Shown: positions 44,688-57,700, counted from the stretch's first letter. The stretch is 64,000 nucleotides of DNA from Sthenelais limicola (GCA_942159475.1 OW804096.1:37695744-37759743), one strand, 5' to 3'. Numbers and translations are program-made. The notes: generated by a model not told the origin, from the sequence alone.

Positions 44688-45425
44688 ATGGGCGATTCTG
44701 CGAACTCCTCAAATACATTAGATCAAGAATACGGAGTCGGAAACAAAATAGAAAATGCGTATTTGCTGGAAAATATATCGACTCTGTTGTCTCCCAGACT
44801 AAAAGAATGTGAATCGGATCTGAGGAACTATCGCAAAATGACTGAACGAGTGGATCGCCTGGCGCAAGAAGCAAGACAACTTCGTAAGGGACTCATTTCT
44901 GATTTGAAAAATGAATACAAAGAGATTGAATCGGATATAAATAAACAAGAAAAGGTCGTCGCTGAAGTCGAAAAAGAAGCTAAGGAAGTTATGGAAGAAT
45001 TGGAAGTGGTAGGCTTCGTTGAATCGATGATCAAACGGTTGGTAACTTATGGTAAAAGTCTTCGCCTAGTTGCCTATCATGTGGATGATATTTATGAAAA
45101 GGTTTTTCGTGCCGATAATAAGAGCTTTTCACAACTGCTTTCCAACTCGAGCAAATCTTCAACGCCAGGGAAAAGTTTGAAAACTCCTCTATTCTTCAAA
45201 TCTCGAAGTGATAATGAATTTAATCAAATGGATTCAATAGAAGAAGACAAAACTGAAGCCGAGAATACCGACTCGTTGGAAGGAACTTATTCGGAGGAAG
45301 AAGTGCCATCGTTTTTGTTGGAAGCCAAGAAGATATGGGCATCAACTCCTAAGAAAACAGCTCCTAAATCATCTCAGGATATCTGGGTGGAGCGGTATCA
45401 CGGCTACCACGATGATGTGGACTGA
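44688..45425 (+). CDS. Intronless gene, 245-residue coiled-coil protein of unknown function
   Basis: A single open frame from an ATG in good context (caacATGg) to TGA. I do not recognise the family. Residues about 36-105 are rich in Glu, Lys and Leu with few helix breakers (for example NYRKMTERVDRLAQEARQL and EKVVAEVEKEAKEVMEEL) and should form a long coiled coil. About 107-145 is mixed amphipathic sequence (VESMIKRLVTYGKSLRLVAY). About 146-235 is a Ser/Thr/Glu-rich, probably disordered tail with TPGKSLKTP and STPKKTAPK, possible proline-directed phosphorylation sites. It ends acidic (HDDVD). The promoter-like block just upstream and the AATAAA at 46003 support a real transcription unit. Similar layouts occur in kinetochore or centrosome adaptors, but nothing here proves such a role. 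Confidence 0.72.
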   Translation: MGDSANSSNTLDQEYGVGNKIENAYLLENISTLLSPRLKECESDLRNYRKMTERVDRLAQEARQLRKGLISDLKNEYKEIESDINKQEKVVAEVEKEAKEVMEELEVVGFVESMIKRLVTYGKSLRLVAYHVDDIYEKVFRADNKSFSQLLSNSSKSSTPGKSLKTPLFFKSRSDNEFNQMDSIEEDKTEAENTDSLEGTYSEEEVPSFLLEAKKIWASTPKKTAPKSSQDIWVERYHGYHDDVD

Positions 45426-46002
45426 CTTTTGTAAATAATTGACACTGATATAAGAACTGCATGGTTTCATTTTTACTAGAAAATAAGATTCTAGATTTAG
45501 TGATAGATTTAGTGATACCTGTTCAGAATTTATAAATCTATAATCAATAACATTGTGTTGTTCGTGACGTGTGGGAACGTGGAAAAGTTTTGTATTCTAT
45601 TTCTTGGAGTCAATGCCTCTTTAAGTTTAACTATTGAGCGATTTCATACTATTACAAGAAAATAACTACTAAAATGTTCACAAAATATGTGGAGTTTGTC
45701 ATTTCTGAGCCAGTCATTTGAAGTTCGATATTAACCTGATTCTGGAATCTCAACTTCACAAAAGGACATATTGATATGTTGGACAGAAATATTGTATGAC
45801 GTAACTCTGCGTTCTTAGGCCCCAATTTGTCCATGAATCCTAGAAGTTATAGATCTAACGTTACTCTTCCGAAGTACGAATTACATGGTACCGTACCATG
45901 AAAATATAACTATGTAGACACGATACTGTACGACAAATATATGGTTCTAGAAGTAGAGTAGTTCTGTATAATATTTTAAGACAGTGTGCCCTTTGAGTCA
46001 AA

Positions 46003-46008
46003 AATAAA
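46003..46008 (+). terminator. Candidate polyadenylation signal of the coiled-coil gene
   Basis: AATAAA about 580 bases after the stop codon. It is the first canonical hexamer I noticed on this strand past the gene; the cleavage site is not visible. Confidence 0.4.
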
Positions 46009-46204
46009 TTTATCCAATTTAATTGAGCATTGGTTTGTTCGTTGATCTAAGCCTATATACAGCTTTTAAACAGTGAGATTAAAATAACTATTGCTTTATC
46101 ACCTGTTTTCTAGTAGCTTATAATCATAAACGCCATAGTTATTTAAGCCATGAAATGTACTTTAGTCGTATTTCCTCAACGTGAGGACAATGCCTCTTGT
46201 ACTT

Positions 46205-46439
46205 GGGTCAGATTTTCAGAAAATGCACAATCTACATTTCTACACATCTACCGAACTCTGCTAAATTAGAGTGAAAATTGATAAATACTAGGTATAATTG
46301 AGTGTATTCTGTATTGTATTCATTCAATACATCTGTCTAGTTATGTTGAACTGTATTTTGAACCTGATTTCCGTCTTAAATTTGGGTTTTTTGATAGGAT
46401 TGTTGAAGGCCAATTGTACGTTTTCTGGAGACGTGACGC
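46205..46439 (+). mobile_element. GGGTCAG MITE, copy 14
   Basis: Perfect flank ACTT / ACTT; right end slightly mutated (GACGC). Confidence 0.9.
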
Positions 46440-46528
46440 ACTTATATAGACGTGATCAATGTTTCCATAGCATCATATCATTATGACCTTATACTATTGC
46501 AGGAATATACAAATATAATGGCTTACAT

Positions 46529-46763
46529 GGGTCAGATTTTCAGAAAATGTACAATTCAACTTCGCCACTTGTCTCAAATAACCCAAATTTGAGACGAAAA
46601 TAGAGTTTAAAATAAGGTTCAACCCAACCAAACAGATTGCTAGAATCAATGCAATGCCGAATTTACTCGAATTTACCTAGCATTGACCAAATTGCAGCCT
46701 AATTTAGCAGAATTTACTAAATGTATACAGCTACCAATTGTACATTTTCTGAAAATCTGACCT
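46529..46763 (-). mobile_element. GGGTCAG MITE, copy 15
   Basis: Perfect flank ACAT / ACAT; same subfamily as copy 13; 90 bases from copy 14 in the opposite orientation. Confidence 0.92.
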
Positions 46764-46769
46764 ACATAT

Positions 46770-48100
46770 CAGGCGAAAATTAATGTTTCAAATCGACAAA
46801 GTATCTCTTCCCTTGCCCAGGGAATCATGGCCAGCAAAGGAGACTGAGGTTTTGGATAACTGAGAAACTTTAAATATAACTATCAAAATGATTAGATTTA
46901 TTTGTTAATCATTTATCAATTAATTAGTGTCCTACTTCATGCACCAAACCGCGAGTGTACATCAATAATAAAATTATGTTAACAATAATTGGCCGTTTTG
47001 TAAACATAGTAATATAAAACCCAAATGCATAAATCAACTGGATGTTTTCATGTGAATTCATCATTGTTAGAACTCTTTGTTTATTCATCAACATCAGCAA
47101 TAAACAGATTTACTTCTAAGCAGGACTCGTCTTCCTGCGCCTCCCTCCTTTAACTTTTGGCAAAGTATAAACGCCCTTACTAATAGAAAAAACTATCATT
47201 AAAAAAGAAGAAAAAATGAAGTAAACTAGCTCTGTAGTGAGGTCATTTCTTTTGTTAGAAAATAATTTTTTGTTTTTTAATTACAAAAAATTAAAAAGAA
47301 AGTGTGTTAAAATATTCTGGATTTAAGGACAATTATAGTCTGCTCTGTTTAAGTTATCTACATGTATTTATTATATACGCGTTGCCGTTGAAACAACGTA
47401 TTGTAGAGTTGTATACGTTGAGTGCGTATACAACTCCACGCTCTGAGTTGTGTCGTATACAACTTCACGCTCTGAGTGCCAAGCCGAAGGGGCTTATGAC
47501 AGCGCCAAAAGTAGACATTCAGCGGAATCACGCCATTAGCATGATTAGCTTTCTACGCAGGCACAACCGGAGGCACAACGGTAAAATACAGATCAAAATG
47601 AAGGAAATAAACTAAAATACTTGCATTTCTATCTAATCTATCTTTTGTTAAAGCATTACTGTTGTTTTAAACGTTTTTAAAGCTGTGAAAACGATGGAAA
47701 TTGATTCGAAAACGTCAGAAACGTTCCGGCCGCGGCCAACTGACAACAAAATGGTTGTCAGATCGCCGTAACTTTCTACACAGGTAGAGGTGTAGTACAC
47801 CTATCAAACGAATTAATAAACTAAAATCCTTTAATCATTATCGATACCCACCTTTGTTGAAACCATTACTTTATTTTGAAAAGATTTAAAATGGTGAAAG
47901 TGTCTAAAATTGATTCGGAACTGTGAGCTATTTTTCTCAACTTGGCTGCCCTCGCAGCGATGGTAGGCTAGAACAGCGCAGTTCATTGTTTTAGGCCTAG
48001 GTCTCTATTCACACAAAAAACATGATCAAAGCACCTTATAATGGTAATTTTTTTCAAAATATACATTGTTCTGCATTATATAGAGCATATGTAATAAATC
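46770..48100. other. Intergenic DNA between the coiled-coil gene and SLC23
   Basis: No gene. An AATAAA on the minus strand near 47873-47878 could serve SLC23, about 540 bases past its stop codon. Confidence 0.35.
47427..47480. repeat. Tandem duplication of GTATACAACT..CACGCTCTGAGT
   Basis: Two adjacent ~33-base copies; the first also pairs with an inverted GAGTTGTATACG upstream. Confidence 0.75.
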
Positions 48101-48101
48101 A

Positions 48102-48198
48102 GATAACTAACTCGTTGGTTGACGGATTGTGAATATTGCACTCGTTGCTGTGCAACTCGTGCAATATTCACAATCCGTCAACCAACGAGTTAGTTATC
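48102..48198. repeat. 97-bp near-perfect palindrome
   Basis: Arms of about 46 bases (GATAACTAACTCGTTGGTTG .. and inverse) identical over the outer 38 positions, around a CTGT-like centre. Lies 218 bases downstream of the SLC23 stop codon. Confidence 0.95.
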
Positions 48199-48415
48199 CT
48201 GCATGTATACTGAGATCTCGTATCGATCTCCCCCATATTCCACCATTCATGGCCAAATTTAAATTTCCTCAAAATTTGAAAAAAGATTAAATTTGAGTTT
48301 TTGATCAAAATCTTCTTTTAATCGTTTAAAATATTATGTACAGATAAAAGAGGCCCTAATTAATAAGAATTTGTCCTCTCTTTTTTTTCCTCGACTTTCC
48401 AAATTTTCAAAACTT

Positions 48416-48732
48416 TCAGAATTTTTGGGATGACTGGACTTGTGCCCCCAATTGATGTCCAACCCCATTTATCTCAGTTCTATAGATGCCTTGCTTCCCC
48501 ACCTCTCCTGTCACTGTGAGTGGAACTGCCAGTGGCTCCAACTTTTGTTTCTTCCAACAACCAGTGAAGGTAGGACACACAGGGATGTAGGATGTCCACC
48601 GTTGTTGTCTCAGAGCCTTCATTCCAAAGGGGAAGTCATAGCATTTCTCAGTCTCACTCAGATCGGTTGAATTTCCTTGAGAAGCGTCGTCCAGTTGAAT
48701 CCAAGAAAGCATGCCCCTCTCCTTCTTTGTAC
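48416..48732 (-). CDS. SLC23: SLC23 exon 14, cytosolic tail and stop
   Basis: Opens [11 protein letters not shown], then CYDFPFGM and SYIPVCPTF, as in the tails of SVCTs, followed by about 60 non-conserved residues and TGA at 48416-48418. Confidence 0.92.
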
Positions 48733-51700
48733 CTGTGAATTGTTTTAATATAATGTTTAAAATTATCAACTAAACAATTTAATTAACAGCTTGATAAACT
48801 CATATAGGCGCCTGTGTTTTTGCATTGACAAATAAATTAAATTATTTTATATGAAAGGCGGTCTGGTTGTATGTGTGTGTGAGGGGGGGGGGTCAAAAAG
48901 AAAAAGATTAAAAGTGGAGATTCATTGAATGATTTCTTCACTGTCAATGTCAATTTGTTTAACTATTTCTTTTACAGAACTATTTAAGCTTCCACTATGT
49001 TATTTCGAGCATACATTCATAGTCATTCATAAGTTATATTCATAATATAACAACTAGTGCCAGTTCAAATACATTATACTTCATTACCTGGTATGATGTT
49101 GTCCAACACTCCGCCCATAAATCCACCCACAAATGTGCTTGTTGTGAACATTACTTGTAAAATCTGGTTTATCACCTGGTTTCCTGAAAAATCACCCTTT
49201 CTTTAATTCTTCAGTAATGTTGCAATTTGCACATGTCACAACATTTACTGCTGAATATCTAGTATGTGCTTCTAGTTGAAAACAAAATGAAATGAAAATA
49301 TTAAGGCCTTTAATTAACCGTGTTATTTGTAACTGATCAATTATCTTTTTTTAAATTCTGTATATTCTTTTCCCCTGTCTGGGAACATGTAGTGAACACC
49401 CACAGCACATGACAGCAGGGTTTGAACCCCCAACACCGATGCTTCTGGATCGAAAGCCATCACTAGAAAACTGTGCCACCCTTCTCCATCATACAATACT
49501 GTTATAACATTGATAATATGTAGGAAAAGAATGACTGTCCAAGGAAGACTCCAGTCCTAACTACTTTATTCATACACTGAACATAGGGTAGGCAATGCTG
49601 CCTATCCCTCATTAGCATAAATTGATTATTAGCATGGCTCGATTGAGTGCAGTGAAGACTTTGTGGGTTAATATTTTGCGTTTACTCATTTTAAACAAGT
49701 TTTGCAGAGAAACAGATTTGCGATTGAGTGCCTTAACTTCATTGTACTGCTAGCATATATGTGAAACACTGAATTCACAGAGAACAATTTTGCAGTGCCA
49801 GAAAATATTTAGCAGAATTTGCAGCACTTTTTTTTTTTAAACAAATTTTATTGTCAAGATTCCGCAATAGCGGTATGTTTCATTTGACATGTGAAAAATT
49901 TATAAGACATCTAAATCAATTTTACAGTTTATAAAAGCCCACAAAAGTTTTTATCTGCACGGTAATGTATTTATTAGTATGTACCTGTATCAATAGCTGC
50001 AGGGTTTGCCAATAGCCATTGGGGTAGACTGAAACCCACAAATAGTGACGTCCCTATGACGAATAGGTTCCTGGATGAACTTAAATCTACGTACTGGAGA
50101 TTGGAGAGACCCACAGCTGTGACTATTCCTGAAAATAATATTTGTAATTTCCATTGTGAGAAATATAACAATGCACTTAAAATCCTTTTCCAAAATGGAA
50201 GAATGCCCATTATTATACTATTCTTACTGGTTTCATTCACTATGGGGAGGGAAATAGACCACAGCAGCGATATTGGACATGAAGTTAAAAAATTTCCACC
50301 AGCTCAGCATTGTGAACATATATTCTCTGTTCATTCATCATTTTAATGATTCTGTACAACTTCCTCTATGATCGGGGAACCCACTCTATTTCTCATTGTC
50401 CAACACCCAAAAGTTACATGACTGCCTAAGTTAGAGCCTTAGGGAGAGATTGGACCAAGATTTTTTAGCTCTTACTGGTATAATTAGTGCATAACAGACC
50501 TCTCACATTCACCCTTTATCTGCATGAGGACGTCGAAATCAGACATTGTTGTGGTCCTTACACCTTGTGGCAATGTGGTAAACTAACAGCAAGTGCCAGG
50601 AATGGTTTCTCACCCTCCCATGAGGTAGCGCCACCGTATGATGTGTAAAACAGCGCCGTGTCGGCGATTGTTTTTCAATAGCCCAAGACTTCCCCTCAAA
50701 CTCTGACGATAGGCCTCGATCTGGTGCCATCACACTCTCTGGACGAAAAGCGACCTCAGTGGCGGCACCTATGTTGCCGTCAAGGAAACTCTCCTGAGAT
50801 TTGGTGCAGTCGCACCGACCTCCCACGGTTGGGACAAGGTAGGAGAGAGGTTGCCCCTTTATTGCATCTAACTTTTAAAAAACCCATGTGACGAACAATT
50901 CCAGTCCCGCCACCCCCTCACCCCGACTATTCTCCTACTCCTAATGTAGGTCCCTTGTCCACACAACCCTACAATAACCTATTTCGGCCACTTTCCACCG
51001 CTACGCAAGTGTCGGCCCTGCTCATATCACTAGCAAAGTTCAACCTCTCTGCTACTACCAATTCTATAGTGCAGGGACTAGAGCGCTCGACTGCAGGGGA
51101 GAAGGTTCAGGGCTCGCACCTCGCCTGGGCCCGTCAGCTTTTTCTTCTCAGGATTTTCCTGAGAAGTAGGAGGTTGATACCCATTATGTCAATCATCTTT
51201 ATCGTTTCAATCCAACATAAATGTTTTAGCTGATTGTGGGGTAACAATCAGTGTGAAATCATCTGTCTGATCAGTTTGCATGTTTGCAGAAGGCTTATCT
51301 ACTCCACCCATGTACCACCCATTTCTCACCTCCACCACTCCACCCTGCCCCCCTCTGGTTATTACATAATAAGACAAACCAGGCCTGCCCCTCACCAAGT
51401 CATGGTTGGTTGTCCCCTCCCTCCCTTGCCTTCCAGCTCCCTCCCTCCCTCCCTCCCTCCCTTGCCTTTCACCCATTACCCCCATCTCTCTTTCTCTCTC
51501 TCACTCTGAGTGCTGTTTTAGTGCATTTAATTTTAGAGAGATGCACATACAAAATTTCTTACTTTTAATGTCCTGAAAAAACAAAAATTATAATTACTTT
51601 AAGAGACCTTAATACTGACCTCAGGAACCCTGTATAAGACAGTATATGTGATGTGTCACAGAGAAATGAGTCACAAGTCGCAAATTTTTTTTTTGAGATT

Positions 51701-54700
51701 TGCCCCCTGTTGTGCACAATCAGCTAACAGGTTGCAGACTTAACGACTTATCATGCATGACAGCTGCAGAAATAAGAGTAGACTTAAAGTTCAAAGTAAA
51801 TGTGCCAAGACTTGAATTGAATAAAGTTATTTCACACAGGTTAATTGAATAAAAGTAAATCTTAAAAAAAAACTTTCTAAATTTTACAAGAAAGTTACAA
51901 ACTATTTAGCCTAGCCTAGCTACTACTTTTTTGTTTTAACAACACTTTATTTTTATACCAACGACCTTTTTTTCCGACCACCTTTTTTTCCGACCACCTT
52001 TTTTTCCGACCAACTTTTTCTCCGACCAACTTTTTTTCTGACCAACTTTTTTCCGACTGACTTTTTTTTACGACCAACTTTTTTTTCAGACTTAACTTTT
52101 TTTCAACTAACATCTATCTATCAATATGATTGATACAAAACTGATTCCAGTTTTTAAATTACTGAGCTCCACATGCATTGTACAAACACATATTGAATTT
52201 GGAACAAATTTTGCGATTTAATTACAATTTTGACTATATTTAACTGAAAAAAAATCTGTATTTCAGGATGCCCTCACAAAAAAACTAGAGTGACAACTAT
52301 ATTTTTTTCTTTTATAACAAAGAAGACACTCCCAGGCAGTATATATTACAGTTTGAAAAAAATCTATATCTGGGTTCTTGGTGAGAAATATGAATATGTT
52401 TTGACAAGTCATCATCTTCCATAGCAACCAATAGTAAAAGGGTCAAAATGTTTGCCACCCCATATTTCAGTATGTCTTGACATCACACACAAATAATTGA
52501 TCCTGAGAAGTTGTTTCCTTTGGAAACGCAGGGTATAAACATTAAGTTAAACTGATTATAAAGTTAAATAGAAAAATAGTTGATTAAATCATTAGTAAAC
52601 TTAATAATTAGTAAACTTATAACTTGTTTTTTTTTCATCCTATGCTTGGTTGGCCGTGTAGAGCTGTCTACACGGCCGGGACGGGACGGCGGGTGGGTTT
52701 GATGATTTGTGGTGAGGGGAAAGGCAGGAGAAACAAAATATCCATATAATGCTTTAACCTGTGCAAACAATAATCCAAAAACGGCCTAAACATGTCTAAA
52801 TAACATTCGCAAGGCGCCGACTAGCAGCCGCCCCTCCCTGGATCGCTCGCTTATGCATAAGTCCATGCCGTCATTCATTAGCCAATCAGCTATACGCTTG
52901 TCTAGCGCTTTGGCATCAAAAAGCAATATGGCAGGTCATTGGAAAGAAGCGACGTAGACCTGGGCGTCGATCGCTGAGTCATGTTGCACACTGTTGTTTA
53001 TTTCTGAATTGTTTATTTCTGGTCAACACATCGGTACAAATGCCTGACTAATTTACATTACTTTGGTCACTGCTGCCTTGACACTCACACTCCCTATTTC
53101 AAGATGAAAAAATGCATGTATGTTAGTCACCTATTAAAAGGTTGTTAAAGTATTTCCATACTTACCAAAGAGTAGAGTGAAGAGGCCTCCTATGACAGGA
53201 TCTGGTATCATGACAAAGAGTGCACCAAACTTGCCCAGTGTACCCAGGAGCACCATGAGTACACTTGCCACCATAATCACTCTTCTACTTCCTACCTGGA
53301 AGGCAACACAAAGCCACAGGTGATATTACATTTTTGTCACATTACATATTTGTATTAAGAAAAAAAAGCTTTCAGGGCACATCTCTGTCAAATACAACAT
53401 TATTTTTATTGTATTTCTACCAACTTCAGTTTTTACTTTTTTACCATTTTCTGTTTCAAATTCAGAACATAGCAAGAATGGAACAAATTTATTGGATGAG
53501 ATCCCGTCACCTTTTAGTTTGCATATAACATCTACGACAGAGGCATCATCACTTGTGTGTATCTTGTGACACTATTTTAGACAAGTTCATACTTCTTTTA
53601 TATCAAAGAATATTTTCAATAATAAAATAAAGCCATCACATAGGCAACATTTCCTCATGTCCTTCTCATCTCAACTACATCTTTATCATCTACTTGTCAC
53701 CGGTTAACAACCAAACTTTACATATTGAGACACTCTTTCGACCTGAAAAGAACCATTTTCCAAATGCGGACAGAACTTCTTCAATAATAGATGAAATACT
53801 ACCTTGGTCATTCCAATGGCACCAATGTTTTCACTGAATGAAGTTGTTCCTGACCCTGTTCCCCATATACCAGAAAATAGACAGCCTATCCCTTCAAGCA
53901 TTATACCTGAAACAAAAACAAGACTATCTATATAAAGGCGTTCACTGCAAGACCTGGACATATATGCATGATTATCTGTATTTCCCGTTTGAGTATACAT
54001 TGAGTGTTGAGGAGAAGGGTAGGCACTTTCAACTAGAATTAACTTGTTCTTCCCAGGCAACATGCTATAGACCTACATAGTAGTAACTACAATAATGATA
54101 TATATTCCAGGTAAAGGGTAGCCTTCTTCATCTATGGAAACCATCTATGTGTCTTCCATACAATATGTGTAATAAGGTAATAAATCAGATACAAAAAAAT
54201 CCATTCAGTGCATAACATTGTGAGGTACAGTAGTAACAGGTAACAAGCTGTTGGCTGGTCACAGGATGCAAGAGCAATGCTGGAGTTCTTAAAAAGTGCA
54301 GCACCAGATTTCAAAATGTTAAAATCCCCCCATGATTATAGACAACCTTAAGTTAAGTCAATTCTCGTATTCTCGGTGGTGCTCTGACTTCCCACAGTAC
54401 TTCCAGCGAAACAGGACTGGTGCCACGCTATTGATACCAACCCTTTTATGATACTGTCAGGATCAGCTAATTTACCAGAGAATCCCTCCCCTCTCCCGAG
54501 TATATCTACATGTTCATCCTCCAAACCTTTCTCCCCCTGATCTCATTCAACTATGTTAAGTCGAAAGTATGATGGCTGCCGAGGTGAGTACTATCATTTG
54601 CTCCACTTCGCAGAAAAATAGAAAAGGGAGCTATCCCTGTTCGTTATTTGAAATATTTATATTTTTAATTGAGCTGATGGGTGCATCCCAGAAGAAAGGG

Positions 54701-57700
54701 ACATCTTTTATTTCCTGGAAATTATAATATACAATTGAGGAAATGAAAATATCTACATTACATGCCTACATAAATATCTAAATGAAAACAACCAATAGAA
54801 CTTCTCCTACCTCTATTGACGGCATGTATTGGTGGAGGTGGAGCTCCTGATATCTTGGCACATGCGTAGTAATCTCCCACAGACTCAATCATACCAGACA
54901 CAATGGCTGCCATCATGCCAAACACTGAAGCTGTACTCACTGTTGGGACGCCCCATTGGACTGCCATAAAAATTATCAAATTATCAAATAATCATTATTT
55001 GATAATTCTTAGTACTATTATTGTTATCAATATGACCATCTGAGATAAAGACAAAACGTTCACTTGCACCAATAGATGGAAAGAATAAAAGAAACCAAAC
55101 AAAAGAATGAAAAGTAGAACATAGTAACTTGATTAGATGTATTTGTATTTAAATATTTTTATTCAGCAAAACATTATGCGATTACACACTATTCTCAGTT
55201 GCAGCTGCACATCTAAATCAATTGAGAAATATTAGAAAAGAAGGGTAACCAAGATATATCTCTAGCAGGTCTACCATACAGAATGAATGTAAATTCTGAT
55301 CACACACATTGCAGTTACAAAAAAGCAAAATAATATTTAAAAAAGTACTTTACATTAAAAAAATAAAAAGAACTAGACTAACAAATTAGATAGTGAATTA
55401 GTGTCTCGCAGATGAGAGTGAAACATAATACTCACCTCCAATTAACTCGATTAAATACACACTCTTTATGTTAAGTATATGGACACAGTAGACAGCTGCT
55501 AAAAGAAAAATAAACTCACAAGGGTAAGGTATCCTAAACCACTCTGCCTTGTTTATAGCATCCATCTTGATGTCAGTCCTGGCCTTGTAACCCCACTTGT
55601 TGGGGTCATTAGGTAGAACGTTGGTGGCTGTGAGTATCAGACAGATGAGCCAGGAGGCAACTACAGTCAGTATGACCTGTAAAGAAGCAATGGTCGAGAG
55701 GTTGTGGTATTGTGTATGTCACGGGAATTTATACAAATATGTGCACGTCTGTAGTGACCCAGGTAGAGTAGACCTGGGCTGCTTTGTCTTCTCTGAGCTA
55801 ACTGGGCCGGTTTGTCTTGTCTGAGCTACCTGGGCTGGTTTGACTTGTCTGAGCTACCTGGTCTGGCTTGTCTTGTCAGAGCTACTTTTCTTCCCTTCCC
55901 CAATCCCTCCAACCCAAGTCACCCACAGGATACTCTACCATCTGTGCTACCTGGGCTGGCTTGTCTTCCCTCCCCCAATCACTCCAACCCACAACCACAA
56001 GTCACCCACAGGGCTACCTTACACCTGTCCAGGTTTGGACCACTGTAGCCCTGTGTGAATGCCTGGTCACGGAACCAATTGATGTGACCAAAGGTAGGAG
56101 TAGATAGACCTGCCCTAGGTGGGAATCCCCTCATCATGTCTGGTGCTCAACCATCTGAACTACCTTTTCTTGTACTACCCCAATCATTCTTCTATCCCAA
56201 GTCACCCACAGAGCTACTACATGTAGGCCCTATTCGTTTTAACATATTGAGAAACAATGATTTTAATGATGAAAAAACTTGATGAGACCATTGTTGTGTT
56301 TTAAATGAGGAAAGTTTAGCATGGAAAATAAAGCTCAAAACACTTACTGGAAACAGCTTAAATATTTTGATTCCTCTGCGCTTGAAACTCAATCCAGATC
56401 CTTTATGATATGCAATGGTTGGAAAGTGGATATCCTTCAAGACTTGTGAAAATAGTGTGAGAATGACCATTGTCCTACAATTGATGCATCAAAATAGAAA
56501 TCGACACATGCATTAGTGGGGAGTCAAAAGGGGGATTTAGAGACAGAATCACATTGTGAAAATTGAATTGTTCTATTATATTGCCAATCAACTTAACTGG
56601 TCGGGGTCAATCTTGGTTTATCGTAGTGGCCAGTTCATAACCTGGAACCTGTTTAAAAGCCTATCTCGAATACAGACCAGGCATTTGGGGGTCAGGAAAA
56701 ACAATAAAAGCCTCTCTAAAATATAAGCCGGGGGTCTCAAATATTAGGTGGCTCTGTCTGATTTGTCTACGTCTAATAATGAATAAAGTCAAGAAGTCAA
56801 TTCCCCTTTCAAATATTAATCTAATGTACGATGGATATGGTATGGTAATATATAGTTTTACTCTCTAGTACCCTTGAAACTGAAAATGCATGTATTACGA
56901 CAAGCCTATCTCAATTACAAGCCGGGCCAAAAGGGACTTTGAAAGAATTAAAAGCCCAGGCTTATGAACGGGCCACTATGGTACTTGATCAAGCGACAGG
57001 AAGCAGTTCTGGGAGGACTCTTTTTCTTTCAAAAGTAGGGGTGGGGGTGCTAGACGGGGCAATATGATCAACAAAGCAAGACTACTGTGTAATAGTGAAA
57101 TGCAAAATGAAAAGCAAAATATATGCAAAGCAAGAGCAAACCATGAGCACATATACAAGCGATCTAGTGGAACAGAACTTAAAACTATCAATAGAGAGAA
57201 TGGGACGAGCTAGCAATAATCAAAAATTTATAGGACGAGATTCGTCCACATAAGCACGATGCCGTAGGCAGAGTGCTTATCTGGACTAATCAAGTCCTAT
57301 AAATTTTCGATTATTGCTGGCGAGTTCCATTCTATATTTATTATATGTGCATAAAATTTGATCATATTTCATCAGATATCACTGAAAAAATACTAAAGAA
57401 GTCCCAGAGAGCCCCGCTGACAGCCCTGTTATAGTAGGCCTACAATGTTCGGTGCCCACTGTTCGATCATGCAGTTTTTAGGCCTACTTATATTGTTGAT
57501 TTAAAACGTTCATATCGCAGCTATTTCTTGGCCTACATTAATAAATCTTATATCTTTCAATAGAGAATTTAATGCTCTATCTAATGGTGTGGGTATTTGT
57601 TATGTATTTCTATAATTAAAGTACCAGAATCACGGGTGGATTACCGATCGTGGGGGTTTGTTTACATGCTTCGCGGAGAGCCAAAGCTCCGCAAAGCATA

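Noticed and set aside
49400..49481. Functional tRNA gene
   Set aside because: A and B boxes are present but I cannot pair an acceptor stem or anticodon arm; the flanking tail indicates a SINE.
50539..50826. 95-codon minus-strand frame with [10 protein letters not shown]
   Set aside because: No splice or domain support; lies in a GC-richer block that looks like repeat or SINE-associated sequence inside an SLC23 intron.
51207..51568. Overlapping Pro/Gly-rich frames
   Set aside because: CCCT simple repeat; no homology signal and partly in SINE-like DNA.
55812..56107. Plus-strand [18 protein letters not shown] repeat peptides
   Set aside because: ~29-bp minisatellite within an SLC23 intron, antisense to the gene.
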